A DNA stretch of 64,000 nucleotides from Cristatella mucedo (lineage: Eukaryota; Bryozoa; Phylactolaemata; Cristatellidae), in assembly GCA_009760855.2 (NCBI GenBank), contig WPIO01000041.1:28501-92500 (forward strand), given 5' to 3'. A program made the translations under genes and the position numbers. Of this stretch, positions 63,565-64,000 are shown piece after piece (position 1 is the stretch's first letter; the number at the start of each line of letters is the position of its first letter). The notes below the pieces were generated by a model. The model saw only the letters and a program-made list of their open reading frames with translations, was not told where the DNA came from and did not search any database.

Positions 63565-64000
63565 ATAATAATAATAATAATAATAAAAATAATAGTAGGA
63601 ATAGTGCACTTGATAAAGCGCCCTCAGAGAATTCAATCTTTCTCTAGGCGCTTTACATCTGCTGCAAAGGGAAATGCAACTGAATGGGTAAGTCAAATCA
63701 TGCTTGATAAACAAACAACATGAATAACATGGTTAAGGGTGACATGCACAGGGTCAGCATGCAAATGTGGTTAGTGGACAGCATGCACAGTGTCAGCACG
63801 CATAAGCACGTGAAGGACGAATCACAGGGACCCACTAAATGCTGTCCTAAATAGGTGTGTTTTAAAGTTCTTTTTAAATGTGGTCAAGTCAGGGGATGTT
63901 CTGACGCAAGTCGGAAGTGAGTTCCATGCTTTGGGAGCATACGAACTAAATGCACGGTCTCCAAATGATTTCAGGTTTGTACGAGGTATTGGTAGACTGT
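63565..64000 (-). mobile_element. LINE-A 3' fragment, cut by window edge
   Basis: (TAA)n tail from 63565, hairpin, 3' UTR and RT C-terminus in reverse, continuing past 64000. Confidence 0.82.

Overview
This is a window of animal nuclear DNA. Protein-coding exons are short and separated by GT/AG introns, most of the sequence is decayed transposable elements, and simple repeats are frequent. The two identifiable genes (a mitochondrial acetyl-CoA hydrolase/transferase-family protein and EHD endocytic ATPases) together with CR1/L2-like LINEs, tRNA-derived SINEs, hAT MITEs and a SPIN-type element suggest an invertebrate bilaterian. A mollusc or other lophotrochozoan is my best guess, but no marker settles it.

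Layout. Bases 1-1300 are LINE debris with a 12-bp minisatellite. At 1859-15235 on the + strand lies a complete eight-exon gene for a 491-residue mitochondrial CoA-transferase. Its exons join into one uninterrupted frame and all seven introns are phase 1. From 15236 to 37888 there is a 22.6-kb gene desert made of nested LINEs, SINEs, MITEs, a solo-LTR candidate and a SPIN-like hAT element. At 37889-53604 on the - strand is a complete four-exon EHD gene (529 residues) with a 12.6-kb TE- and microsatellite-filled first intron. At 57529-57842 on the - strand is the terminal EH-domain exon of a second EHD gene, immediately upstream of the first, so EHD genes are tandemly duplicated head to tail. 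Its other exons would lie beyond the right edge. The rest, up to 64000, is LINE and SINE sequence.

Mobile elements. I name the families by letter because I cannot search a repeat library. LINE-A (CR1/L2-like) ends in a small hairpin followed by (ATT)n. LINE-B (also CR1/L2-like) ends in ACATT- or CATA-type repeats. LINE-C and LINE-D are older relatives. SINE1 and SINE2 have tRNA-like heads, and the 3' tail of SINE2 matches that of LINE-A, the classic sign of a SINE mobilised by a partner LINE. Insertions within insertions give a relative chronology, best seen at 28826-31540.

The two genes are convergent and functionally unrelated: one acts in mitochondrial acyl-CoA metabolism, the other in membrane recycling. 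The most notable items are the SPIN-like element (a family known for horizontal transfer between animals), the LINE-A/SINE2 partnership with a 57-bp tail-only insertion, a long foldback hairpin at 28449-28652, and the EHD tandem duplication.
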